Positions 54,672-63,773 of a stretch of DNA of 64,000 nt are shown piece by piece. Numbering within the stretch: position 1 is the stretch's first letter; every line of letters starts with the position of its first letter. Source of the DNA: UBA11612 sp963662375. GTDB taxonomy: Bacteria; Pseudomonadota; Alphaproteobacteria; Rhodospirillales; Rhodospirillaceae. The stretch spans positions 452,659 to 516,658 of the forward strand of contig CAXXRP010000010.1 in assembly GCA_963662375.2 (NCBI GenBank), read 5' to 3'. Both the position numbers and the translations under genes were made by a program. The notes beneath the pieces are model-generated. The model saw only the letters and a program-made list of their open reading frames with translations. It searched no databases and had not been told where the DNA came from.

Positions 54672-55048
54672 TGACCGGCTTTACATCCAGAAATTCGACG
54701 TTATCAGTGCGGACGACCTGCTGCGCCGTATTCCCGGCATTCAAGATCTATTGAATTTTGGCGAAAGCGGGCAGCGTGGATATAAATGACCGTAGTAATT
54801 TTTTTATCACCGAAAGTGATTTCGTCCTCAAGTTTTGGCCCCATCCCGATGTGAACCCTTTTGTTGAAATTCGACCTGTCGGTGGCATCGTTGTGCGGTT
54901 GGCGGCGAGGGACATATTCCGTCCTACGGAAACTCGAACAGTGCAGTACTTTGACGGTAACCGGGCCGCGGCGAACCCCACTTTCAACGAAATACGACTC
55001 TGGCAATTTGGTCGGAGCGTCACTTTAAGTGTGCGCGGAACCTTTTAG

Positions 55049-55333
55049 GTGCTAATAACCCACCGTACAAGCTGGCGTCGTGGCTTTTGCTTCGGTTGTA
55101 TTTTTGCTCTTCAGCGGTGGAAGAAGCCCTGTGTTGTCAATGCTTTTGCCCCCATGACACCACTTGACTTGGCTCCCTAGCGTCGTTTAGATCAGGCCTA
55201 CTTCGGCGGGCGCTGGCGAGGGCGAATACGGACTATGCGACCCACCCTGACGCAACGATATAAGCTGTTTAGGACGTAAAAATAAACTCCTGGTGCGCTT
55301 GTAGGAGCGATCCAGTGGCAAGGCGTAGCGCCA
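55049..55333. other. Gap before nuoA
   Basis: 285 bp with no open frame of coding character. TTGACT at 55164-55169 with a poor -10 candidate (TTAGAT, 55187-55192) is the best sigma-70-like match for a nuo operon promoter, but it is weak. Confidence 0.4.
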
Positions 55334-55699
55334 ATGCAAGACCTGCTTATGGAATATCTACCGATCCTGATTTTTCTCGGCGTCGCTTTTGGCTTAGCCA
55401 TCGCTTTCGTGGTGGCCTCGCTCATCGCTGGACCGAACCGTCCAGATCCGGAGAAATGTTCAGCCTACGAGTGTGGCTTTGAGGCTTTCGATGACGCCCG
55501 CTCGAAGTTCGACGTGCGATTTTACCTCGTTTCGATCCTGTTCATTATTTTCGACCTTGAAGTCGCCTTTCTTTTCCCATGGGCGGTTAGTCTTGGAAAG
55601 ATCGGGATGTTTGGTTTTTGGTCCATGATGGTGTTCTTGGGGGTACTGACCGTGGGCTTCATATACGAGTGGAAAAAGGGAGCCTTGGAATGGGAGTGA
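55334..55699 (+). CDS. nuoA: NADH-quinone oxidoreductase subunit A
   Basis: NuoA is a small membrane subunit at the junction of the peripheral and membrane arms of complex I. The 121-residue protein has three membrane helices and the conserved loop YECGFEAFDDARSKFDVRFY. The nuo genes follow in standard order with overlaps; the nuoB start lies inside the end of nuoA. Confidence 0.95.
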   Translation: MQDLLMEYLPILIFLGVAFGLAIAFVVASLIAGPNRPDPEKCSAYECGFEAFDDARSKFDVRFYLVSILFIIFDLEVAFLFPWAVSLGKIGMFGFWSMMVFLGVLTVGFIYEWKKGALEWE

Positions 55700-56244
55700 C
55701 GGTTTCCGCAACGGCAAAGACTGAGGCTATTCGCGTGGCCGCTCCGGAGGATGCTCAGGTCGTGAGCCGCGTCGCGGACGAGTTGCAGGACAAAGGTTTT
55801 ATTCTCACCAGTCTCGACAAGTTAGCGAATTGGGGCCGTGCAGGCTCGCTGTGGCCGATGACTTTTGGATTAGCTTGCTGTGCCGTCGAGATGATGCACG
55901 TGGCTATGGCGCGTTACGATATGGACCGTTTCGGCATGTTTTTCCGTCCCAGTCCGCGCCAATCCGACGTAATGATTGTCGCAGGTACGTTAACCAACAA
56001 AATGGCGCCTGCGTTACGCAAGGTTTACGATCAGATGCCGGAACCACGCTATGTGATTTCCATGGGATCATGCGCAAATGGCGGCGGCTACTACCACTAT
56101 TCGTATTCGGTTGTGCGCGGCTGTGATCGTATCGTGCCCGTCGACATTTATGTACCCGGCTGCCCGCCCACGGCGGAAGCGTTGCTTTACGGGATCATGC
56201 AACTTCACAAAAAAATCCGCCGTGTTGGCACCATCGACCGTTAG
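55690..56244 (+). CDS. nuoB: NADH-quinone oxidoreductase subunit B
   Basis: NuoB carries the N2 cluster next to the quinone site. The 184-residue protein has the adjacent cysteines of GLACCAVEMMH and the later GSCANGGGYY and VPGCPPTAEAL. The start ATG 55690 overlaps nuoA by ten bases. Confidence 0.96.
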   Translation: MGVTVSATAKTEAIRVAAPEDAQVVSRVADELQDKGFILTSLDKLANWGRAGSLWPMTFGLACCAVEMMHVAMARYDMDRFGMFFRPSPRQSDVMIVAGTLTNKMAPALRKVYDQMPEPRYVISMGSCANGGGYYHYSYSVVRGCDRIVPVDIYVPGCPPTAEALLYGIMQLHKKIRRVGTIDR

Positions 56245-56258
56245 TTCAGGTACCGTAC

Positions 56259-56897
56259 ATGAGTCAGCCTGCTTCCATCGGCGACGGCCTTCGCGAAACG
56301 GCCACCCATCTGAGCCAAGCATTGGCTGCGGACGTGTTGTCGGTGGATGTGGTGCGCGGCGAGTTGATCGTGCGCGTGCAGCGCGCATCAATCGTCAATG
56401 TTCTTAAGTTTTTGCGCGACGATCAAAAGTGTCGCTTTACGCAATTGTTGGATGTGTGCGGGGTGGATTTTCCCGAAAGGGAAGAACGGTTCAATGTCGT
56501 CTATCATCTCATCAGTATGGATCGGAATGAACGCGTGCGCGTTAAAGTGAAGGCTGGGGAGGAGACGCCGGTGCCGAGCGTGACGGAAGTTTTTTCCTGC
56601 GCGGACTGGTTCGAGCGGGAAGTATGGGACATGTACGGCGTGTTCTTCTCCGATCATCCGGATTTGCGCCGCATCTTGACGGATTACGGTTTCAATGGCC
56701 ATCCGCAACGCAAGGATTTTCCGCTTACTGGTTATGTTGAGATGCGATACGACGAAGAGCAGAAGCGAGTAATCTACGAGCCGGTCAAGCTGGTACAAGA
56801 TTTTCGCACGTTCGATTTTTTGAGCCCATGGGAAGGTATGCAACGTTTGCTGCCGGGTGACGAGAAAGTGCCCACGCTGCCGAAACAGGGTGCTTAA
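56259..56897 (+). CDS. nuoC: NADH-quinone oxidoreductase subunit C
   Basis: NuoC is the 30-kDa peripheral subunit. The 212-residue protein shows VDFPEREERFNVVYHLIS and the signature FEREVWDMYGVFFSDHPDLR followed by RILTDYGFNGHPQRKDFP. Separate from nuoD, not the fused NuoCD of E. coli. Confidence 0.95.
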   Translation: MSQPASIGDGLRETATHLSQALAADVLSVDVVRGELIVRVQRASIVNVLKFLRDDQKCRFTQLLDVCGVDFPEREERFNVVYHLISMDRNERVRVKVKAGEETPVPSVTEVFSCADWFEREVWDMYGVFFSDHPDLRRILTDYGFNGHPQRKDFPLTGYVEMRYDEEQKRVIYEPVKLVQDFRTFDFLSPWEGMQRLLPGDEKVPTLPKQGA

Positions 56898-56898
56898 A

Positions 56899-58080
56899 GT
56901 GCCGGCTCAAGCGGAAATTGAAAACTATACTGTCAATTTCGGGCCGCAACATCCGGCGGCCCATGGCGTGCTACGGCTGGTTCTCGAGATGGATGGTGAG
57001 GTCATTGATCGGGTGGACCCACACATAGGTCTTCTGCATCGCGGCACCGAGAAACTTATCGAATACAAGACCTATTTGCAGGCTGTGCCGTACTTCGACA
57101 GGCTCGACTACGTTTCGCCAATGAGCCAGGAAGAGGCGTTTTCTATCGCGACAGAACGACTGCTTGGAATTGAAATTCCACCAAGGGCCAAATACATCAG
57201 GATGCTGTTCGACGAAATTACACGGGTCCTCAATCATATCATGAATATCGCCTCTTACGCGCTGGACGTCGGCGCCATGACGCCATTTCTGTGGACCTTC
57301 GAAGAGCGCGAGAAGCTTATGGGCTTCTACGATGAAGTTTGCGGCGCGCGATTGCACGCCAACTATTTTCGGCCGGGCGGCGTCGCCTGGGACTTGCCCA
57401 TGGGACTCATGGAACGGATTTCCGAGTGGTCCGACGCCTATCCCAAGGTGCTTGATGACCTCGAGGGCCTGCTGACTGAAAACCGCATCTTCAAACAACG
57501 CACCGTTGACATCGGTGTGGTTACCAAAGATGAGGCCATCAATTGGGGGTTCACCGGCCCGAACCTGCGAGCTTCAGGCGTGCCTTGGGATTTGCGCAAA
57601 TCGCAACCGTACAACGCGTACCATGAGATCGAGTTCGATATTCCCATCGGTAAGCATGGCGATTGCTACGACCGTTATCTGGTTCGCGTCGAGGAGATGC
57701 GCCAATCGGTTCGAATCATCAAGCAGTGCTTAGAAAAAATGCCGCCCGGTCCAGTGCGTGTGAACGACCGCAAAATACTGGCGCCGCCACGTCGTGAGAT
57801 GAAAGTGTCCATGGAGGCACTCATTCATCACTTCAAACTCTACACCGAAGGATACAAGGTCCCGGAAGGTGAAGTGTATGCGGCGGTTGAGGCGCCAAAG
57901 GGCGAGTTCGCCGTATACCTTATTTCTGACGGTACGAACCGTCCGTACCGTTGCCGCATCCGGGCTCCGGGATTTGTGCATCTGGAAGCCATGGACATGA
58001 TGCTGCGTGGTCATATGCTGGCTGATGTGCCGGCCGTACTCGCCTCCATCGATATTGTCTTTGGCGAGGTAGACCGATGA
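56899..58080 (+). CDS. nuoD: NADH-quinone oxidoreductase subunit D
   Basis: NuoD, with NuoB, forms the quinone cavity. The 393-residue protein has VNFGPQHPAAHGVLRLVLEM (the quinone-site HPAAHG), HRGTEKLIE, GARLHANYFRPGGV and a C-terminal VFGEVDR. GTG 56899, just after the nuoC stop, gives the usual short N-terminus; GTG 56890 is possible. Its stop overlaps nuoE. Confidence 0.95.
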   Translation: MPAQAEIENYTVNFGPQHPAAHGVLRLVLEMDGEVIDRVDPHIGLLHRGTEKLIEYKTYLQAVPYFDRLDYVSPMSQEEAFSIATERLLGIEIPPRAKYIRMLFDEITRVLNHIMNIASYALDVGAMTPFLWTFEEREKLMGFYDEVCGARLHANYFRPGGVAWDLPMGLMERISEWSDAYPKVLDDLEGLLTENRIFKQRTVDIGVVTKDEAINWGFTGPNLRASGVPWDLRKSQPYNAYHEIEFDIPIGKHGDCYDRYLVRVEEMRQSVRIIKQCLEKMPPGPVRVNDRKILAPPRREMKVSMEALIHHFKLYTEGYKVPEGEVYAAVEAPKGEFAVYLISDGTNRPYRCRIRAPGFVHLEAMDMMLRGHMLADVPAVLASIDIVFGEVDR

Positions 58081-58781
58081 GCGTGCGCAGACTTGCAAAG
58101 AGGCAGCCCGATAAATTCTCGTTCAACGGCGAAAACCTTGAGCAGACTCAACGCGTCGTTGCCAAGTACCCGCGGGGAAGACAGGCGAGTGCTGTCATTC
58201 CCTTGCTCGACCTGGCTCAGCGTCAGGAAGGCTGGGTGTCGCGGCCGGCTATTGAATGCGTCGCCGAGGTATTAACCATGCCGGTAATACGGGTGCTCGA
58301 GGTGGCAACGTTCTATACGATGTTCAACTTGCATCCGGTGGGCAAGACACACGTCCAGGTGTGCACGAGCTTGTCGTGTGCTCTCCGAGGGTCGAGTAAG
58401 GTTGTAAAGGCATGCAAGGAAAATCTTGGCATTGGCCTTGGAGAGACTACCGCCGATGGTGCTTTCACGCTCAGTGAAGTGGAGTGCGCGGGGGCTTGCG
58501 TCAATGCGCCTGTGGCGCAAGTGGGCGACGATTATTTTGAAGACTTGGATTCTGACTCCATGGGTAAAATTCTTGAGGTATTTAAGCGTGGCGAGAAGCC
58601 GCCATATGGGTCGCAATTGGGACGAGACGGCGGGGCGCCGGCTGGTGAGTCCACAAGTCTGACGGACGATCCCACTAAGCCAATACCGAAACAGGACCTA
58701 GTCGCAGCTAAGGCGGCTTTTGAAAAAGTAAAAGCGGACGCCGCCACAGCAGCAGCTGCTAAAGCCGGCGGAAAGGCGTAG
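58077..58781 (+). CDS. nuoE: NADH-quinone oxidoreductase subunit E
   Basis: NuoE holds the N1a [2Fe-2S] cluster: CTSLSCALRG and VECAGACVNAP supply the four cysteines. The 234-residue protein has an extra C-terminal tail of about 65 residues, Ala/Lys-rich (KAAFEKVKADAATAAAAKAG), common in alphaproteobacterial and some mitochondrial-like versions. Start overlaps the nuoD stop. Confidence 0.95.
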   Translation: MSVRRLAKRQPDKFSFNGENLEQTQRVVAKYPRGRQASAVIPLLDLAQRQEGWVSRPAIECVAEVLTMPVIRVLEVATFYTMFNLHPVGKTHVQVCTSLSCALRGSSKVVKACKENLGIGLGETTADGAFTLSEVECAGACVNAPVAQVGDDYFEDLDSDSMGKILEVFKRGEKPPYGSQLGRDGGAPAGESTSLTDDPTKPIPKQDLVAAKAAFEKVKADAATAAAAKAGGKA

Positions 58782-58792
58782 AGGCCGACGAA

Positions 58793-60085
58793 ATGCTCGC
58801 AGATGGTGATCGCATCTTCACAAATCTCTATGGGCGCCACGATTGGCGCCTGAAGGGCGCGCGCGCGCGCGGTGATTGGGACGGCACCAAAGAATTGATG
58901 GAGATGGGTCCCGATTGGATCGTCGATGAAATGAAACGGTCTGGTTTGCGTGGCCGTGGTGGCGCGGGTTTTCCGACGGGCCTTAAATGGTCCTTTATGC
59001 CGAAGACCGAGGGCGACCGGCCCCACTATCTTGTCGTCAATGCCGATGAGGGCGAACCGGGTACCTGTAAAGACCGGGATATGATGCGCTTTGATCCGCA
59101 TAAACTGGTGGAGGGCTGCTTAATTGCCAGCTTCGCGATGCGCGCACATGCCTGTTACATCTACATTCGCGGTGAGTTTTACAACGAGGCATCCAACCTT
59201 CAGGTGGCCATCGACGAAGCCTATGAAACTGGGCTTATCGGTAAAAATTCTTGTGGTTCGGGTTGGGATTTTGACTTGTACCTGCATCGCGGCGCCGGCG
59301 CCTATATATGCGGCGAGGAAACCGCGCTAATCGAAAGTTTAGAAGGCAATAAAGGACAGCCGCGTCTCAAGCCGCCGTTTCCAGCAGCAGTTGGCTTGTA
59401 CGGGTGCCCGACAACGGTGAATAACGTTGAAAGTATCGCGGTCGCGCCGACAATTCTGCGCCGTGGCGCAAGTTGGTTCGCCGGGATTGGCCGACCCAAC
59501 AACACCGGCACCAAGGTTTTTTGTATTTCGGGGAACGTGAATAAGCCGTGCAATGTCGAGGAGACGATGGGAATTCCTCTGCGCGAGCTAATTGAGCAGC
59601 ACGCTGGCGGTGTTCGCGGCGGATGGGATAATCTGCAAGCTATTATTCCTGGCGGCGCTTCGGTGCCGCTGATCCCGAAATCGATTTGCGATTCCGTTCT
59701 AATGGATTTCGATTCATTGGATGACGTGAAATCACAACTCGGCACGGCCGCAATTATGGTGATGGATAAATCAGCCGACGTGGTGTCCTGCATTGCCCGG
59801 TTGTCGGTCTTTTATAAACATGAAAGTTGCGGCCAGTGTACGCCGTGCCGTGAAGGGACGGGGTGGCTCGCGCGCGTCATGAAACGCATGGTTAAGGGCG
59901 ACGCGACACTACAGGAAATAGATACTCTCGAGCAGGTAACCTATCAGATAGAGGGGCACACCATATGTGCGCTGGGCGATGCCGCGGCATGGCCGGTGCA
60001 AGGTCTTATTCGTCACTTTAAACCGGAGCTTGAGCGCCGTATTCGCGAGTACCGCGACGCCAAAATCGGCGAGAAAGCGGCCTGA
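58793..60085 (+). CDS. nuoF: NADH-quinone oxidoreductase subunit F
   Basis: NuoF binds NADH and FMN and the N3 cluster. The 430-residue protein shows the NADH loop RGRGGAGFPTGLKW, FMN contacts VNADEGEPGTCKDRDMM, CGEETALIESLEG, and the [4Fe-4S] site ESCGQCTPCREG with a distal Cys. Typical length. Confidence 0.96.
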   Translation: MLADGDRIFTNLYGRHDWRLKGARARGDWDGTKELMEMGPDWIVDEMKRSGLRGRGGAGFPTGLKWSFMPKTEGDRPHYLVVNADEGEPGTCKDRDMMRFDPHKLVEGCLIASFAMRAHACYIYIRGEFYNEASNLQVAIDEAYETGLIGKNSCGSGWDFDLYLHRGAGAYICGEETALIESLEGNKGQPRLKPPFPAAVGLYGCPTTVNNVESIAVAPTILRRGASWFAGIGRPNNTGTKVFCISGNVNKPCNVEETMGIPLRELIEQHAGGVRGGWDNLQAIIPGGASVPLIPKSICDSVLMDFDSLDDVKSQLGTAAIMVMDKSADVVSCIARLSVFYKHESCGQCTPCREGTGWLARVMKRMVKGDATLQEIDTLEQVTYQIEGHTICALGDAAAWPVQGLIRHFKPELERRIREYRDAKIGEKAA

Positions 60086-60105
60086 GGGCGGGCAGGGGAA
60101 GTAGC

Positions 60106-62169
60106 ATGCCAAAACTGACCATCGACGGCATGGAAATCGACGTTCCGCCGGGGACCACAATCCTACAGGCGGCGGAGCTGGCTGGTGTGGAGATTCCCGT
60201 TTTCTGCTACCACGACCGCTTATCCATCGCGGGTAACTGCCGCATGTGCCTCGTGGAGGTGGAGAAATCGCCAAAGCCGATTGCTTCGTGCATGATGCCT
60301 GCCGGCGACGGGATGGTGGTGCACACCAAGTCAGATAAGGCGTTCAAGTCGAGAGCAGGAGTGATGGAATTCTTGCTCATCAACCATCCCCTAGACTGTC
60401 CGATTTGCGACCAGGCCGGCGAGTGTGACCTGCAGGATCAGGCGATGGCCTATGGCTTCGACCGCGGCCGGTTCGCCGAAAACAAACGGGCCGTGAGGGA
60501 CAAATACATGGGTCCGGTGGTTTCCACCATTATGACCCGCTGTATCCACTGTACTCGCTGTATTCGCTTTGCGACGGAAATTGCGGGCGTACCTGAGATG
60601 GGGGCCACGGGGCGCGGCGAGGACATGGAAATCACGACCTATCTTGAAAAAGCGCTGGACTCTGAGTTGTCCGGCTGTGTCGTGGACCTTTGTCCTGTCG
60701 GCGCCCTGACAAGCAAGCCATACGAATTTGCGGCGCGGTCTTGGGAATTGCGCAAAACAGAATCTATCGACGTTTTGGACGCTGTCGGCAGCAACATTCG
60801 CGTGGATGTGCGCGGTCGGGAAGTAATGCGCGTATTGCCGCGTATAAACGAGGACGTGAACGAGGAATGGCTGGGGGATAAGAGCAGGCTGGCCTGTGAT
60901 GGCCTTAGGTACCAACGTCTTGATCGGCCATATGTGCGTCGCCAAGGCAAACTTCGTCCCGCGAGTTGGCAAGAAGCCTTTGAGGCGATTGCGGCGAAAA
61001 TGAACGGCCTATCGGGCGGCAAGATAGCTGCCATAGCGGGCGATACAGTCGATTGTGAATCCATGTTGGCTCTCAAAGATCTCATGAGTGCGCTAGGTTC
61101 ACCGAACTTGGATTGCAGACAAGATGGGGCGGCGCTCGACCCTTCGGTTCGAGCGTCATATCTGTTTAATTCTACAATCTCTGGAATCGAGAAGTCGGAC
61201 GCACTTCTCATAATCGGATCAAATCCGCGAAAAGAAGCACCAGTTCTCAATGCGCGAATCCGCAAACGCTATCTTCAGGGAGGTTTCCCTATCTATCTCA
61301 TCGGTGAGCAGGCCGATTTGACATACAAATACGATCACCTCGACGATACATCTGATGCGCTGACCAAGATCGCTGACGGTAGTCATCCAGTGGCTACGGC
61401 TCTAAAAAATGCCAAAATGCCAATGCTCATCTTGGGAATGGGCGCGCTGACCCGGCCTGATGGAGCGGCAATTCTGGCCGCAGCCCGGCAGGTCGCGGAC
61501 AGCTGCGGTCTCATTAGGGATGGCTGGAACGGTTTTAACGTTTTGCACACTGCAGGGGCGCGTGTTGGCGGGCTCGAACTGGGTTTTGTTCCGGATTCGA
61601 GCGGTAAGGGAGCGCGCGCTATTCTTGAGGGTGCACGCAAAGGCGAGATCGAAGTACTTTACCTTCATGGTGCGGATGAAATCGACACCAAGAACTTGGG
61701 CCGCACTTTTGTAATTTACCAGGGACATCATGGCGACCGGGGCGCGCACCGCGCGGACGTGATATTACCCGGAGCCGCGTACACTGAAAAAGACGGCACC
61801 TACGTCAACACCGAAGGTCGGCCGCAACATGCATATCGTGCAACCTTTCCGCCCGGCGCCGCCCGAGAGGATTGGGCGATTATCCGCGCATTGTCCGAAG
61901 TTCTGGGCAAGACGCTACCCTACGATAATTTTGCTCAGGTGCGTAAGCGCCTCTCTGAGACGAACTCCATGTTTACCTCGACTAACAATGTGCAGGCTGC
62001 TGAATGGAAAAGCTTCGGCACCGCGGGTCCAATTGATGCCGCGGGTTTCGATTATCCGGTGAAAAATTACTACATGACCGATCCCATCAGCCGCGCGTCT
62101 CAGACGATGGCGCGTTGCACGGAAGAATTCGTCACTGGTGAGGCGAAGAAAACGGGGACCCATGGCTGA
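60106..62169 (+). CDS. nuoG: NADH-quinone oxidoreductase subunit G
   Basis: NuoG is the large iron-sulfur subunit. The 687-residue protein has a [2Fe-2S] domain (FCYHDRLSIAGNCRMCLVEV), the N4/N5 region (CPICDQAGECDLQDQ, then CIHCTRCIRFATE) and a molybdopterin-oxidoreductase-like body without cofactor. The shorter length is typical for the alphaproteobacterial and mitochondrial type. Its end overlaps the nuoH start. Confidence 0.95.
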   Translation: MPKLTIDGMEIDVPPGTTILQAAELAGVEIPVFCYHDRLSIAGNCRMCLVEVEKSPKPIASCMMPAGDGMVVHTKSDKAFKSRAGVMEFLLINHPLDCPICDQAGECDLQDQAMAYGFDRGRFAENKRAVRDKYMGPVVSTIMTRCIHCTRCIRFATEIAGVPEMGATGRGEDMEITTYLEKALDSELSGCVVDLCPVGALTSKPYEFAARSWELRKTESIDVLDAVGSNIRVDVRGREVMRVLPRINEDVNEEWLGDKSRLACDGLRYQRLDRPYVRRQGKLRPASWQEAFEAIAAKMNGLSGGKIAAIAGDTVDCESMLALKDLMSALGSPNLDCRQDGAALDPSVRASYLFNSTISGIEKSDALLIIGSNPRKEAPVLNARIRKRYLQGGFPIYLIGEQADLTYKYDHLDDTSDALTKIADGSHPVATALKNAKMPMLILGMGALTRPDGAAILAAARQVADSCGLIRDGWNGFNVLHTAGARVGGLELGFVPDSSGKGARAILEGARKGEIEVLYLHGADEIDTKNLGRTFVIYQGHHGDRGAHRADVILPGAAYTEKDGTYVNTEGRPQHAYRATFPPGAAREDWAIIRALSEVLGKTLPYDNFAQVRKRLSETNSMFTSTNNVQAAEWKSFGTAGPIDAAGFDYPVKNYYMTDPISRASQTMARCTEEFVTGEAKKTGTHG

Positions 62170-63172
62170 GTTTGCAAACGACTACCTAGTTCCCCTTGCG
62201 TGGATCGTCGGAAAAATTTTCCTTTTTGCCGTGCCGGTAATGTTGGCTATGGCGTACCTGACCTACGCGGAGCGGCGCATCATCGGTGCTATGCAGCTCC
62301 GTAAAGGGCCGAACGTCGTCGGGCCGTTCGGCCTGCTTCAACCCTTTGCCGATGCCGTCAAGCTGCTCTTCAAGGAAACTGTTGTTCCGACGGGTTCGAG
62401 CCCCGTGGTCTTCTTCCTGGCTCCTATGGTGACGTTCACCTTGGCGCTTATGGCGTGGGCGGTTATCCCGGTGAGTGATGGATGGATGATTTCCAATTTG
62501 AACGTAGGCGTACTCTATCTGTTCGCCATTTCGTCGTTGGGTGTTTACGGCGTCGTCATGGCGGGTTGGGCCTCAAATAGCCGCTACGCGTTTCTTGGCG
62601 CGATGCGTTCGGCGGCACAGATGGTGTCCTACGAGGTTTCCATTGGCTTCGTTATGATTTCGGTGCTGCTAACAGCAGGTTCCCTGAATTTGTCCGAGGT
62701 TGTACTTGCGCAGCAAGGCATGTGGTTTTTCATCCCGCATTTTCCCATGTTCATCGTGTTTTTTATATCGGTTCTTGCGGAAACGAACCGGCATCCGTTT
62801 GACCTTCCAGAAGCTGAATCCGAATTGGTCGCCGGCTTCATGACCGAATACTCGTCTATGTCATTCGCCCTGTTTTTCCTCGGCGAATACATGAACATGA
62901 TCATGATGTCCGCCGTAGTCACGGTTCTGTTTTTGGGTGGATGGTTGCCGCCTCTTGAGATGGTGCCGTTCACGTGGGTGCCGGGTTTCGGGTGGTTTAT
63001 GCTCAAAGTGGCATTTTGCCTGTTCGTGTTCATCTGGGTGCGCGCCACTTTTCCACGTTACCGCTATGACCAGTTGATGCGCCTTGGTTGGAAAGTCTTC
63101 CTGCCATTGTCGCTGGTTTGGCTGGTACTCACGGCCGGCTACTTGGTCTACACCGGCAGGCTGGTAGAGTAA
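62162..63172 (+). CDS. nuoH: NADH-quinone oxidoreductase subunit H
   Basis: NuoH is the membrane subunit that contacts the quinone chamber. The 336-residue protein has eight membrane helices and signatures YAERRIIGAMQLRKGPNVVG and AETNRHPFDLPEAESELVAG. The start ATG 62162 overlaps the nuoG stop. Confidence 0.96.
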   Translation: MAEFANDYLVPLAWIVGKIFLFAVPVMLAMAYLTYAERRIIGAMQLRKGPNVVGPFGLLQPFADAVKLLFKETVVPTGSSPVVFFLAPMVTFTLALMAWAVIPVSDGWMISNLNVGVLYLFAISSLGVYGVVMAGWASNSRYAFLGAMRSAAQMVSYEVSIGFVMISVLLTAGSLNLSEVVLAQQGMWFFIPHFPMFIVFFISVLAETNRHPFDLPEAESELVAGFMTEYSSMSFALFFLGEYMNMIMMSAVVTVLFLGGWLPPLEMVPFTWVPGFGWFMLKVAFCLFVFIWVRATFPRYRYDQLMRLGWKVFLPLSLVWLVLTAGYLVYTGRLVE

Positions 63173-63184
63173 GGAGGGGTTTAA

Positions 63185-63673
63185 ATGGCATTCCTTGATC
63201 GCACCGTTCGAGCAGCCCTGCTTTGGGAACTTGCCTCGGGCATGTTGCTGACTTTGCGGTACCTATTCCGTCCTAAGGTCACGATCAATTATCCGTGGGA
63301 AAAAGGACCTATTTCACCACGTTTTCGCGGCGAGCTCGCGTTACGCCGCTACCCGAATGGCGAAGAACGCTGCATCGCTTGCAAGTTGTGTGAAGCCATT
63401 TGCCCGGCGCAGGCGATAACCATAGAGGCGGAAGCCCGAGCTGACGGTAGCCGCCGAACGACGCGCTTCGATATCGACATGACTAAGTGCATTTACTGCG
63501 GCTACTGCGAGGAAGCGTGCCCAGTGGACGCTATCGTCGAAGGACCGAACTTCGAGTATGCCACGGAAACGCACGATGAGTTGCTCTACAACAAAGATAA
63601 ATTGCTAGAAAACGGTGACCGTTGGGAGAGCGAACTCGCCAAACGACTGGAGCTGAGTGCGCCGTATCGTTAA
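63185..63673 (+). CDS. nuoI: NADH-quinone oxidoreductase subunit I
   Basis: NuoI carries two [4Fe-4S] clusters: CIACKLCEAICPAQA and CIYCGYCEEACPVDAI. The 162-residue protein is of usual alphaproteobacterial length. AAGGAGGGG precedes ATG 63185 and is one of the best ribosome-binding sites in the window. Confidence 0.96.
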   Translation: MAFLDRTVRAALLWELASGMLLTLRYLFRPKVTINYPWEKGPISPRFRGELALRRYPNGEERCIACKLCEAICPAQAITIEAEARADGSRRTTRFDIDMTKCIYCGYCEEACPVDAIVEGPNFEYATETHDELLYNKDKLLENGDRWESELAKRLELSAPYR

Positions 63674-63773
63674 CGATGAAACATTGAATTTCTGCACTCT
63701 TATTAAAGAACTAGAGGGAAGCGGCTGGGGTGCCAAACGAGCTATACGTTAGCCATAGCCGTGGGAGAGGGGC

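Larger units (their letters stand above)
51828..55048 (+). pseudogene. Relic of a TonB-dependent receptor, deleted and split by IS21
   Basis: ATG 51828 opens a protein with a signal (IVALLLSLFVAPLCAAQ). After GRIIY the IS copy 2 intervenes (52085-54665). With it removed the frame runs on YDRLYIQKFDVISADDLLRR then IPGIQDLLNFGESGQRGYK, a TonB-receptor plug. It stops at TGA 54787. The sequence then jumps to a receptor C-terminus in a different frame (NFFITESDFVLKF, TVQYFDGNRAAANPTFNEIR, and the final SVTLSVRGTF, ending in aromatic F), closing at 55048. Most of the beta-barrel, several hundred residues, is missing. Not functional. Confidence 0.8.
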
